Below, one piece after another: positions 16,117 to 24,011 of a stretch of 64,000 nucleotides of DNA. The stretch is taken from assembly GCF_000442645.1 (NCBI RefSeq), contig NC_021915.1:248001-312000 (forward strand), written 5' to 3'. The notes below the pieces were generated by a model, which was not told where the DNA came from, did no database searches, and worked only from the letters and a program-made list of their open reading frames with translations. This stretch comes from Corynebacterium maris DSM 45190. Lineage in GTDB: Bacteria; Actinomycetota; Actinomycetes; Mycobacteriales; Mycobacteriaceae. Every line of letters starts with the position of its first letter. Positions within the stretch are counted from its first letter, which is position 1. The translations under genes were made by a program, and so were the position numbers.

Positions 16117-16374
16117 ATGAGCTTCCTGGATAAAGCCAAGAACGCGGCGCGCAACCTTGACAAGGACAAGCTCCACGAGACCGTCGACAAGGTGCAGGAC
16201 AAGATCGGCAACGAACAGATCAACGAGAAGATCGACGGCGTGCAGGAAAAGCTGGGTCACACCGGGGCCGCAGACGCCCGGGACCGTGACCCGCAGGATC
16301 CCCAGCGCGACGGCGGGGTCGGCGGGGCGGACAACCCCAAGGACGACCGCGCCGACGACCCGGACAGCGGATAA
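16117..16374 (+). CDS. Small hydrophilic MT0933-like ('antitoxin'-annotated) protein
   Basis: An 85-residue charged protein. Residues 1-50 are a Lys/Asp-rich amphipathic helix with repeats of the type DKVQDKIG / EKIDGVQEKLG; residues 51-85 are an acidic, Asp/Arg/Pro-rich disordered tail. The ribosome site AAAGGA precedes the ATG by seven bases. Similar proteins are often labelled antitoxins (MT0933 family), but no toxin gene adjoins it, so a toxin-antitoxin role is not supported. It lies directly upstream of a CsbD-like gene of similar composition; both may be stress proteins. Confidence 0.72.
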   Translation: MSFLDKAKNAARNLDKDKLHETVDKVQDKIGNEQINEKIDGVQEKLGHTGAADARDRDPQDPQRDGGVGGADNPKDDRADDPDSG

Positions 16375-16469
16375 CGCTCGGGTCACGATTTGTCTCGCTG
16401 ACGGCACGGGCCGTCACGCGTCGTTAATGTTGAAAGAGTAAGCCACAACTGAGAAAGAAGGGGAAAGAC

Positions 16470-16685
16470 ATGTCCAACGATTTCCAGAACAAGGCCAAGG
16501 AAATGGGCGGTCGCGCCAAGGAAGCCTTCGGCGCCGCCACCGACAACGAGAAGACCAAGAACGAGGGCAAGGCCGACCAGACCGAGTCCCAGGCCAAGCA
16601 GAAGATGGAAGAGGCCGGCGACAAGCTCAAGGAGAAGAAGGACGAAGTCTTGGGCTCCGTCCAGGACGCCAAGGACAACAAGTAG
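16470..16685 (+). CDS. CsbD family small stress protein
   Basis: A 71-residue hydrophilic protein with the CsbD pattern NKAKEMGGRAKEAFGAAT followed by Lys/Glu-rich helix (KQKMEEAGDKLKEKKDEVLG). No Cys, no membrane segment. CsbD proteins accumulate in general stress in other bacteria; their mechanism is unknown. GAAAGAAGGGGAAAGAC precedes the ATG. The gene is separate from the preceding small gene by about 95 bases that may hold its own promoter. Confidence 0.85.
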   Translation: MSNDFQNKAKEMGGRAKEAFGAATDNEKTKNEGKADQTESQAKQKMEEAGDKLKEKKDEVLGSVQDAKDNK

Positions 16686-16731
16686 CAGGCGATTTGGTTG
16701 CCCAAGCGGCACTCCACTAAAGTTTCTTCAC

Positions 16732-16819
16732 GGTGGCGTGTCCGAGCGGCCGAAGGTTCTCGACTCGAAATCGAGTGTGGGTAAAACCACCGAGGGTTCA
16801 AATCCCTCCGCCACCGCCA
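16732..16819 (+). tRNA. tRNA-Ser (anticodon CGA)
   Basis: GGTGGCG (16732-16738) pairs with CGCCACC (16809-16815). The anticodon loop CTCGAAA holds CGA at 16766-16768. A long variable arm is present and CCA is encoded (16817-16819). Confidence 0.95.
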
Positions 16820-16821
16820 CA

Positions 16822-16866
16822 CCGGATCCCCGGGCTCAGACAATGGGCCCGGGGATCCGGCATTTA
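16822..16866 (+). terminator. Terminator after tRNA-Ser(CGA)
   Basis: A perfect 14-bp stem, CCGGATCCCCGGGC (16822-16835) with GCCCGGGGATCCGG (16847-16860), followed by CATTTA. Confidence 0.8.
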
Positions 16867-16955
16867 CACGTGGGCGCGCACTATCACTAAACTGCGAAGG
16901 GTATCGCCCAGCCCGGGCCGTCGGGCATCACAATCGCAGGGAGTAAGCGAACACA

Positions 16956-19592
16956 GTGGCACAAATCCTTTTCCGACTCGGCCGGTGGTCCTTCCGTCGC
17001 AAATGGACGGTCCTGACCTCGTGGCTGCTGATCCTCGCCGGCGTGCTCGCCGCGGCGCTGTCGCTGTCCCGCCCCTTCACCACCGAGTTTGCCATCTCCG
17101 GCACGCCGGCGATCGACGCGATCTCCACCCTCGACGAGAAATTCCCCGGCGCCGGCGACTCCATCAACGCCGCCAGCGTCAACATCGTCTTCCACGTCCC
17201 CGACGGCGAGTCCGTCGCAGACCCCGAACACACGGACACGATCGATGACGTGGTCAACTACATCGAGGACGGCCTCGGCGACGAACTGACCGGCACCGAA
17301 CGCTTCGGCAACCCCACCACCGTCTCGCCGGAGCTGCAACAGACGGTCATCGAAACCGAAACGGAGATGGGTCTGCCGGAGGAGACCGCGCGGATCGACG
17401 CCGAGAACGTCGCCATGGTCTCCGACGACGAGACGATCGCTTACACCACCTTCACCATCGACGTGGAAAGCGCCCAGGCCGTCACCGACGAACACCGCCA
17501 GGTGATCAACGAGGCCATGGATCTGGGTCGCGAGCAGGGCATGCAGGTCGAGGCCGGCGGACCGGGCTTCGGCGATCCGATCGTCATCAAGACCACCAGC
17601 GAAATCATCGGCCTGATCTTCGCCTTCATCGTCCTGATCATCACCTTCGGCTCCGTGGCCGCGGCGGTGATGCCGGTGATCACCGCCGTGATCGGCGTGG
17701 GCATCGGCGTGCTGCTGATCGTCACCTCCACCCAGTGGATCGAACTCAACAACATCACCCCGGTGCTGGCCGTGATGATCGGCCTGGCCGTGGGCATCGA
17801 CTACTCGCTGTTCATCCTGTCGCGCTACCGGGACGAAAGAAAACGCATGCCGCCCGAGGAGGCCGCCGGCATGGCGGCCGGCACCGCGGGCTCCTCAGTG
17901 GTGTTCGCGGGCGCCACCGTGTTCGTGGCGCTGGCGGCCCTGGCCATCGTCAACATCGAGTTCCTCACCTGGATGGGCCTGTCGGCGGCCGTGACCGTGG
18001 CCATCGCCGTGCTGGTCGCCCTGACCCTGACCCCGGCCCTGCTCGGGATTTTCGGCAACAAGGCTTTCGCACTCAAGGCGCCCGGCATGGCCGGCAACCC
18101 CTGGCGCAAGGGCGGCAAGCCCCGCATGCAGGGAGAGGCCGTGGGCACCAAGTGGGTGAAATTCGTCCACCGCTTCCCGGCCCTGGTCGTCGCCGTCGTC
18201 GTCTTAGGCCTCGGCGCAATGTCGATTCCCACCATGAACCTGGAGATGTCCCTGCCGTCGGACTCGACGTCGAACAAGGACACCACCCAACGCAAGTCCG
18301 CCGACCTCATGGCCGAAGGCTTCGGCGAAGGCGTGAACTCGCCCTTCCTGGTCATCGTCGACGCCGAGGACGCGAACCCGGAAGCACCGGCGCTGACCCC
18401 GCTGATGCAGGCGCAGTCGTCCATGGCGGGCGAGGCCCCGGACGCGCCGACGGAGCAGGAGATCGCCGCGACCTCGTCATTTTTGTACACCGTGAACAAG
18501 ATGCAGTCCGTGGGCGGCGTCAAGCACGCCCAGCTGATCGCCGCCAGCGAGGACGGCACCGCCGCCCAGATCCTGGTCACCCCGTTCACCGGACCGGACG
18601 AGCAAGTCACCGTCGAGGTCGCCCACGCCCTGCGCGCCCAAGGCGAGGAAGTCACCGACGCCACCGGCGCGACCATCGGCCTGACCGGGCTGACGGCGGT
18701 GCAGATGGACATCACCGAGCGCCTCGGCGGGGCGATGCCGCTGTACCTGTCCATCGTGGTGGGCCTGGCGATCGTCCTGCTGCTGTTGGTGTTCCGCTCC
18801 ATCATGGTGCCGGTGGTCGCGGGCCTGGGCTTCCTGCTGTCGGTGGGCGCGGCCTTCGGCCTGACCGTCCTGGTCTGGCAGGAGGGGCTGTGGGGACTGG
18901 TCAATACCCCAGCGCCGCTGATTTCCTTCATGCCGATCTTCCTCATCGGCGTGACCTTCGGCCTGGCCATGGACTACCAGGTCTTCCTGGTCACCCGTAT
19001 GCGCGAGCACTACGCCAAGAGCGGCGGCAGATCCACCCCGGGCTCGAAGTACAACGCGGTGGAAGAATCCGTCATCGTCGGCTTCTCCCAGGGCGCGCGC
19101 GTGGTCACCGCCGCCGCGATCATCATGATCGCCGTGTTCGTGGCCTTCATCGACCAGCCGCTGCCCTTCATCCAGATCTTCGGCTTCGCCCTGGGCGTGG
19201 GCGTGTTCTTCGACGCCTTCTTCATCCGCATGGGCCTGGTGCCGGCCACCATGTTCCTCATGGGCCGGGCCACCTGGTGGATGCCGAAGTGGCTGGACCG
19301 CATCCTGCCGAACATCGACATCGAGGGCACCGCCTTGGAGCGCGAGTTCGAAGAGAGGCAAAAAGCGCAGCAGCGCCCCGGCGAGAATGCTGAGGCGCGG
19401 GAAAAAGTTGCGGCCGGTTCGACGGCGGCGTCTGCGCTGGCCACAGAATCTTCCGGCTTTGAGGCCGCCACCTCCGACGCGCGCTACGGGTCCCGTGGTG
19501 GCGGGACCCGTGAGGAGAGCCACGGCCCCGTCCGTCGTGAAGACGACGATGACGGCGGGCCGTCGACCGACGAGATGCCGACGGTGAAGTGA
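16956..19592 (+). CDS. MMPL family RND transporter
   Basis: An 878-residue protein of the MmpL class: one N-terminal helix (about 18-40), a periplasmic domain (40-210), helices 2-6 (about 215-375), a second periplasmic loop, helices 8-12 (about 590-760) and a hydrophilic C-terminal tail. Conserved proton-relay-type residues occur in VGIDYSLFILSRYRDERKR and FGLAMDYQVFLVTRMREHY. In corynebacteria such proteins export trehalose monocorynomycolate or other lipids; I recall a CmpL in the same region of C. glutamicum, but exact orthology is unproven. The start is GTG with AGGGAG 12 bases upstream. Confidence 0.9.
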   Translation: MAQILFRLGRWSFRRKWTVLTSWLLILAGVLAAALSLSRPFTTEFAISGTPAIDAISTLDEKFPGAGDSINAASVNIVFHVPDGESVADPEHTDTIDDVVNYIEDGLGDELTGTERFGNPTTVSPELQQTVIETETEMGLPEETARIDAENVAMVSDDETIAYTTFTIDVESAQAVTDEHRQVINEAMDLGREQGMQVEAGGPGFGDPIVIKTTSEIIGLIFAFIVLIITFGSVAAAVMPVITAVIGVGIGVLLIVTSTQWIELNNITPVLAVMIGLAVGIDYSLFILSRYRDERKRMPPEEAAGMAAGTAGSSVVFAGATVFVALAALAIVNIEFLTWMGLSAAVTVAIAVLVALTLTPALLGIFGNKAFALKAPGMAGNPWRKGGKPRMQGEAVGTKWVKFVHRFPALVVAVVVLGLGAMSIPTMNLEMSLPSDSTSNKDTTQRKSADLMAEGFGEGVNSPFLVIVDAEDANPEAPALTPLMQAQSSMAGEAPDAPTEQEIAATSSFLYTVNKMQSVGGVKHAQLIAASEDGTAAQILVTPFTGPDEQVTVEVAHALRAQGEEVTDATGATIGLTGLTAVQMDITERLGGAMPLYLSIVVGLAIVLLLLVFRSIMVPVVAGLGFLLSVGAAFGLTVLVWQEGLWGLVNTPAPLISFMPIFLIGVTFGLAMDYQVFLVTRMREHYAKSGGRSTPGSKYNAVEESVIVGFSQGARVVTAAAIIMIAVFVAFIDQPLPFIQIFGFALGVGVFFDAFFIRMGLVPATMFLMGRATWWMPKWLDRILPNIDIEGTALEREFEERQKAQQRPGENAEAREKVAAGSTAASALATESSGFEAATSDARYGSRGGGTREESHGPVRREDDDDGGPSTDEMPTVK

Positions 19593-19617
19593 CTCTGCCG
19601 GGGCGTAGAGCCCTGGC

Positions 19618-20097
19618 TTAGAGCTCCGCGGTGCCGGTACCGCCGTCCGGCTTATCGCCGGTCACGCGCGACTTGGCCATTTCGAAGAGGTTCTCGATCT
19701 TTCCGCCCGAGAGTCCCCAGGACTGTGCGGATTCGGCGTTGGCGCGGAGCAGGCCCAGGTTCGGGTCGTGGCGACCGTCGAAGTAGGCCTCCATGTCCTC
19801 GTTCCACAGCTCGTCGATCTTCGCCTGGTCGTCGACGAATTCCACGGTCGCCGCTACGGACAGCCAAGAACCGGTCTCCGAGACCGCGATGTTGACGTGG
19901 TTGCTCTTCTTCAGCGCCTCCGCCTGGCTGACCGCGGTGGAGAAGAGGAACAACACATCGGCGTCGTCGGTGACCTCCTGCGGCGTCATCGGGTGAGATA
20001 CGAGCTTGCCGTCCGCGCCCGTGGAGGTCAGCATGACCCAATCCGCGTTGCGCAGCTGCTTGACGACGGTTTCCTTGGACAGTTGCTGGTCAGTCAT
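19618..20097 (-). CDS. Pyridoxamine 5'-phosphate oxidase-like general stress protein
   Basis: A 159-residue split-barrel flavin-binding protein. Typical blocks are ADWVMLTSTGADGKLVSHPM near the start, DVLFLFSTAVSQAEALKKSNHVNIAVS in the middle, and LWNEDMEAYFDGRHDPNLGLL in the C-terminal half, as in the GS26-like family. Such proteins may reduce or bind flavin or F420-like cofactors; the substrate is unknown. It converges with the MMPL gene; a 26-base gap separates their stops. Confidence 0.85.
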   Translation of the reverse strand: MTDQQLSKETVVKQLRNADWVMLTSTGADGKLVSHPMTPQEVTDDADVLFLFSTAVSQAEALKKSNHVNIAVSETGSWLSVAATVEFVDDQAKIDELWNEDMEAYFDGRHDPNLGLLRANAESAQSWGLSGGKIENLFEMAKSRVTGDKPDGGTGTAEL

Positions 20098-20313
20098 TAG
20101 TGCTCCTTACTTCTGTCGGGGCGAATCATAGAAGACTCGCTTTCTGTGACCCAGGGTACATACGGGCGGGAAGGGCTGCCACGGGGTGCCTGGATGGAGC
20201 GAAGTGCGTAAGGGGCGGCGCCGCCGGAGAAAGCGGTAGCTTGAGATGGCGTGGTGGCAGGGCAAATCTGTGTAGAGTGAGGGTTGGGTCCACATTAGTG
20301 CTGGCCATCAAGA
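20098..20313. other. Intergenic DNA left of the CRISPR relic
   Basis: No gene was found between the PNPOx-like start and the CRISPR relic. Small reading frames here have no ribosome sites. The sequence could include the promoter of the minus-strand stress gene (region near 20105-20150) and the degraded remains of a CRISPR leader, but no AT-rich leader is obvious. Confidence 0.4.
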
Positions 20314-20403
20314 GTGTTCCCCGCGCCAGCGGGAATGAGCCGTGAGGCCAGGTCTTCGACGGGGGCAGTCCTGCGTGTTCCCCGCGCCAGCGGGGATATA
20401 ACC
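20314..20403 (+). CRISPR. Orphan type I-E CRISPR relic: two repeats and one spacer
   Basis: Two 29-base repeats at 20314-20342 and 20375-20403 share GTGTTCCCCGCGCCAGCGGG at their start and flank a 32-base spacer (20343-20374). The sequence core and the 29/32 spacing are those of type I-E arrays. Both repeats are degenerate at the 3' part: the first ends GAATGAGCCG, the second GGATATAACC. No cas gene is present in the window. This looks like a decayed or detached array, not an active one. Confidence 0.85.
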
Positions 20404-20566
20404 ACGCCGCCGGCTACCTGATTCTGTACTCGTTGATTACTGATGGCCACTAGACTTCCAGCATGTCTCATAAATTAACCATTTAGGCATCACTGATGCC
20501 AGAGTTACACTTCTGCTGCTTCCGGCGATTCCGGCCGATGCCCCGCCCGGCCCTAAACTGGCGGGC

Positions 20567-21850
20567 ATGACTGACACACCCCGCCCCGCCGTAAATGGAT
20601 CGACGGACACCACCTTCACCCTGGGCACCGAGCTCGAGAAAGCTCCCGGTCGGCACGGCCGCACCGGTGTGATCCATACCCCGCACGGCGACATCCAGAC
20701 CCCGGCGTTCATCCCCGTAGGCACCAAAGCCACCGTAAAGACCTTGACCCCGGAGCAGATCCGCAACACCGGTGCGCAGGCCATCCTGTCGAACGCCTAT
20801 CACCTGTACCTGCAGCCCGGCCACGACATCGTCGACGAGGCCGGCGGGTTGTCGGCGTTCACTAATTGGCGCGGTCCCACCTACACCGACTCCGGCGGCT
20901 TCCAGGTCATGAGCCTGGGCTCCGGCTTCAAGAAGGTCTTGGCCATGGGCACGGAGGGACTCAGCGAAGCCGATATCAAGGCTCGCGACAAGGAGCGTCT
21001 GGCCAAGGTCGACGAGGACGGCGTGGACTTCAAGAGCTTCATCGACGGCTCCTCCCACCGCTTCACGCCCGAGTTCAGCATGCAGATCCAGCACGGCCTG
21101 GGCGCGGACATCATGTTCGCCTTCGATGAGCTGACCACGCTGGTGGACACGCGTAAATACCAGGAGGGTTCCGTGGAGCGCACCCACCGTTGGGCCGAAC
21201 GCTGTCTGCGTGAGCATGACCGGTTGACCACCGAGCGCAGCCACCGGCCGAAACAGTCGCTGTGGGGCGTGGTGCAGGGCGCGCAGTACGAAGACCTGCG
21301 CCGCCAGGCCACCCGTGGGCTCATCGAACTTTCCGACGCCGCCGAAGCCGACGGCCGCCGCGGATTCGGCGGCTTCGGCATCGGCGGCGCCCTGGAGAAG
21401 GAAAACCTGGGCACCATCGTCGGCTGGGTCTGCGACGAGTTGCCCGTCGACAAGCCGCGTCACCTGCTGGGCATCTCCGAGCCGGACGACCTGTTCACCG
21501 CCGTGGAGGCCGGCGCCGACACCTTCGACTGCGTCGCGCCCACCCGCCTGGGGCGCCGCGGCGGGGTGTACACCCTCGACGGACGCATGAACCTGACGGC
21601 TGCCCGCTTCAAGCGCGACTTCCGCGGCGTCGACGAAGAATTCGGCGGCTACGTCTCCGAAAACTACTCCCGCGCCTACATCCGCCATCTGCTCAAGGCG
21701 AATGAATTCCTCGCCGGCACCCTGTGCACCATGCACAACGTCGAATTCATGATCCGGCTGGTCGACAACATGCGCGCCGCCATCGAGGCTGGCGACTTCG
21801 AGGCCTACCGCGACGAATTCCTGGGCCGTTACTACCACGGGCAGAAATAA
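20567..21850 (+). CDS. tgt: Queuine tRNA-ribosyltransferase-like protein (Tgt), zinc site missing
   Basis: A 427-residue Tgt-fold protein. The general acid/base D108 ([10 protein letters not shown]) and the nucleophile D321 (FDCVAPTR) are present, with [13 protein letters not shown] and [11 protein letters not shown] blocks. The usual C-x-C-x-x-C zinc motif is replaced: where CDCYTC is expected the sequence is FGGYVS (residues 359-364, bases 21641-21658), although the fourth ligand H390 (TMHN) remains. Tgt normally exchanges guanine-34 of GUN tRNAs for queuine or its precursors. The next gene, gluQ, acts on queuosine, so a role in Q metabolism is likely, but activity without zinc is uncertain. 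The gene has no strong ribosome site. Confidence 0.87.
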   Translation: MTDTPRPAVNGSTDTTFTLGTELEKAPGRHGRTGVIHTPHGDIQTPAFIPVGTKATVKTLTPEQIRNTGAQAILSNAYHLYLQPGHDIVDEAGGLSAFTNWRGPTYTDSGGFQVMSLGSGFKKVLAMGTEGLSEADIKARDKERLAKVDEDGVDFKSFIDGSSHRFTPEFSMQIQHGLGADIMFAFDELTTLVDTRKYQEGSVERTHRWAERCLREHDRLTTERSHRPKQSLWGVVQGAQYEDLRRQATRGLIELSDAAEADGRRGFGGFGIGGALEKENLGTIVGWVCDELPVDKPRHLLGISEPDDLFTAVEAGADTFDCVAPTRLGRRGGVYTLDGRMNLTAARFKRDFRGVDEEFGGYVSENYSRAYIRHLLKANEFLAGTLCTMHNVEFMIRLVDNMRAAIEAGDFEAYRDEFLGRYYHGQK

Positions 21851-22758
21851 TGGGCGCCGGCCGCTACGCCCCATCACCCAGCGGGGACCTGCACTTCGGC
21901 AACCTGCGCACCGCCGTGCTGGCCTGGCTCTTCGCCCGCAGCACCGGGCGGGCATTCCTCATGCGCGTCGAGGACGTCGACACCCAGCGCTCCTCGATGG
22001 ACTCCGCACGGCGCCAGCTCGAGGACCTCGCAGCCTTGGGCCTCGACTGGGACGGCGAGACGGTCTACCAGTCGCAGCGCTTCGACCGCTACGACGAAGC
22101 CATCGCCGCCTTGGCCGCACGGGGGCTGGTCTACGAATGCTATTGCTCACGAAAGGACATCCAGCGGGCGTCGTCGGCCCCGCACGCCGCGCCGGGCAGC
22201 TACCCGGGCACGTGCCGCGACCTGACGCAAACGCAACGCGAAGCCCGGCGGGCTGAATTACAAGAACAGGGCCGAGTGCCGGCGCTGCGATTGCGCGCCT
22301 CGGTGACGTCGTGGCCGGTCACGGACTATTACGTCGGCGAGTACACCGGCGACGTCGACGACTTCATTCTGCGCCGCGGCGGCAACGCGAACCAGGGGCA
22401 GGACTACGCCTACAACCTGGCCGTGGTGGTGGACGATGCCGATTACGGCGTGGATCAGGTCGTCCGGGGCGATGATCTGTTGTCCTCCGCCCCGCGGCAG
22501 GCGTACCTGGCGGATCTGTTGGGATTTAAGCCGCCGGAGTTCGTGCATGTGCCGTTGGTGCTCAACGCGGATGGTCAGCGGCTGGCTAAACGGGACGGGG
22601 CGGTGACGTTGCGCGAGATGCTGGAGACCCGCACCGTGGCCAATGTGGTCACCGCGATCGCCGGGTCGGTGGGGGTGCCGGGGGCGTCTGCGCTGCCGGA
22701 GATAGTGGAGCGTTTCGACCCGCGGGCGTTGCCGCGCGAGCCGTACGTGTGGCGCTAA
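21850..22758 (+). CDS. gluQ: Glutamyl-Q tRNA(Asp) synthetase
   Basis: A 302-residue truncated class I synthetase lacking an anticodon-binding domain. The HIGH-like motif is HFGN (residues 15-18 in [15 protein letters not shown]), and the KMSKS counterpart is LAKRDGA. Zinc-binding Cys appear as C97-Y-C99 and C122 ([15 protein letters not shown]). The enzyme attaches glutamate to the queuosine base of tRNA-Asp, not to a 3' end. Its ATG shares a base with the tgt stop (TAATG), showing a two-gene operon. No queuosine synthesis or uptake genes are in the window. Confidence 0.92.
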   Translation: MGAGRYAPSPSGDLHFGNLRTAVLAWLFARSTGRAFLMRVEDVDTQRSSMDSARRQLEDLAALGLDWDGETVYQSQRFDRYDEAIAALAARGLVYECYCSRKDIQRASSAPHAAPGSYPGTCRDLTQTQREARRAELQEQGRVPALRLRASVTSWPVTDYYVGEYTGDVDDFILRRGGNANQGQDYAYNLAVVVDDADYGVDQVVRGDDLLSSAPRQAYLADLLGFKPPEFVHVPLVLNADGQRLAKRDGAVTLREMLETRTVANVVTAIAGSVGVPGASALPEIVERFDPRALPREPYVWR

Positions 22759-22831
22759 ATTAAAGGGCAAAGATATAACTTCCCTTTGATGATTGAACGG
22801 CCGTGTGCTGCGGCCTAGAAGGACGGCTGCC

Positions 22832-23392
22832 ATGGACTGGCTTTCCGTGATCACCCCGACCATGCCGGTGCTGGAAATCATCGCCCGGGGAACCGTCACC
22901 TTTTTGTTGCTCTACGCGTTGTTGCGTCTCGTGGGCCGACGCGAGTCGGCGAGTGTGGGCATGACGGATGTGCTGGTCATCGTGCTCATCGCCGATGCCG
23001 CCAGCACCGGCATGGTCGGAGACAGCGAGACCCTGGCGGACGGGTTCCTCCTGGTGGTGGTGATCTTGTTCTGGAGCCTGGCCGTGGACGCGTTGAGCTA
23101 CTGGTTCCCGTGGTTCCGGAAGTTCGCCAAGGCGGGGCCACGCTCGCTGATTGAAGACGGTGAATTGGTGCGCAAAACGATGCGGCGGGAATTCATGACC
23201 GAGGGCGAGGTCCTGTCCCAGCTGCGCATGAACGGCATCGAGGACCTCGACCAGGTGCGTCGCGTCTATTTGGAGGGCAACGGCGGGATCAGCATCATCA
23301 CCGAGGACGACGACGACAGCGCGGAAGAGTCCGCGCAGAGGCACGGCAGGAACCACCCGTCGAGGGACGTGATGGACGATCCTGAAGGTTAG
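22832..23392 (+). CDS. DUF421 (YetF-like) membrane protein
   Basis: A 186-residue protein: two or three N-terminal hydrophobic segments (about 15-32, 43-58, 65-85) and a cytoplasmic domain with the YetF signature GPRSLIEDGELVRKTMRREFMTEGEVLSQLRMNGIEDLDQVRRVYLE in part (read at residues about 100-145). The tail is acidic. Function unknown for the family. The ATG at 22832 follows AGAAGGACGG. The open frame extends 13 codons further upstream but without a ribosome site. Confidence 0.86.
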   Translation: MDWLSVITPTMPVLEIIARGTVTFLLLYALLRLVGRRESASVGMTDVLVIVLIADAASTGMVGDSETLADGFLLVVVILFWSLAVDALSYWFPWFRKFAKAGPRSLIEDGELVRKTMRREFMTEGEVLSQLRMNGIEDLDQVRRVYLEGNGGISIITEDDDDSAEESAQRHGRNHPSRDVMDDPEG

Positions 23393-23898
23393 CTTTCCCG
23401 GTGGGGTTGGAACTCCAGGCCATCACGGGCGGCGAGCCGGAGCGGGCCATGGAAGTCCGTGCCGGTGACTTCCTCGCCTTTCTGCGTGATGGCTAAGACG
23501 CCGGCGTCGCGTAGTTCCACGGCGATCTCTCGGGTCAGGGGCATCAGGTCACGCCAGTCATCGGCGCCGACGACACGGGCGGCGTCGCTGGGGCAGATGG
23601 TTTTCTCCCCGCGCTCGCGCAGCAGGGTACGCATCGTGGCGGCGAGGCGTTCTCGGCGGCCGTCGTCGGTGGGCTCCCACCACGGGTCGCCGCGCTCGCC
23701 GAGGGCGACTTTGGCGTCGTGGACCATCACGCGCGCAGCGTCGCCCTTGGTCTTGACTAGGCGACGCCCGGTCATCAGCGCGGAGACCAACTGCTTACGC
23801 AGCGGCTCCGGGATGGCGGGGTCCGTGGCCCGCCATTTTCTGCCGTTGACCACGATGTAGCGGCCGTCGTCGGTGGTCTCCACGGTGCGTTCAGCCAT
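23389..23898 (-). CDS. DUF3253 domain protein
   Basis: A 169-residue soluble protein in two parts. Residues about 10-60 read RYIVVNGRKWRATDPAIPE, a motif shared by many short actinobacterial proteins. Residues about 80-150 form the DUF3253 region (MRTLLRERGEKTICPSDAAR, DDWRDLMPLTREIAVELRDAGV, ITQKGEEV), which resembles a winged-helix fold. The role is unknown; DNA binding is a possibility only. It overlaps the DUF421 stop by 4 bases in convergent orientation. Confidence 0.8.
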   Translation of the reverse strand: MAERTVETTDDGRYIVVNGRKWRATDPAIPEPLRKQLVSALMTGRRLVKTKGDAARVMVHDAKVALGERGDPWWEPTDDGRRERLAATMRTLLRERGEKTICPSDAARVVGADDWRDLMPLTREIAVELRDAGVLAITQKGEEVTGTDFHGPLRLAARDGLEFQPHRES

Positions 23899-23937
23899 GA
23901 GCCGATTCTACCGGCGTGCGCGGATGACCGTCGGGAC

Positions 23938-23953
23938 AGTTTCACGTGAAACC
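23938..23953. promoter_or_regulatory. parS-like ParB-binding site 1
   Basis: The 16-mer AGTTTCACGTGAAACC matches the bacterial parS consensus TGTTTCACGTGAAACA at 14 of 16 positions, and the inner 14-bp palindrome is perfect. It lies in the intergenic space between the katE terminator and the start of the DUF3253 gene. ParB nucleates on such sites to organise the origin region. Confidence 0.8.
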
Positions 23954-23989
23954 CCGGGCCGCCTCCCATGAAAAGGAAGCGACCCGGGG
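23952..23989 (-). terminator. Terminator of katE
   Basis: CCCCGGGCCGCCTCC (23952-23966) pairs with GGAAGCGACCCGGGG (23975-23989) over 15 bp with two G-T wobbles. On the minus strand it is followed by TTTCAC, the beginning of parS site 1, so the two elements abut. Confidence 0.75.
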
Positions 23990-24011
23990 CCGGGGGAGGG
24001 GCGAAACGACG

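Noticed and set aside
16117..16374. Toxin-antitoxin module suggested by the MT0933 antitoxin label.
   Set aside because: No toxin-like gene adjoins. The neighbours are tadA and a CsbD-type stress gene.
20098..20566. A preQ1-type riboswitch before tgt-gluQ.
   Set aside because: No preQ1 aptamer pattern was found, and the start region looks nearly leaderless.
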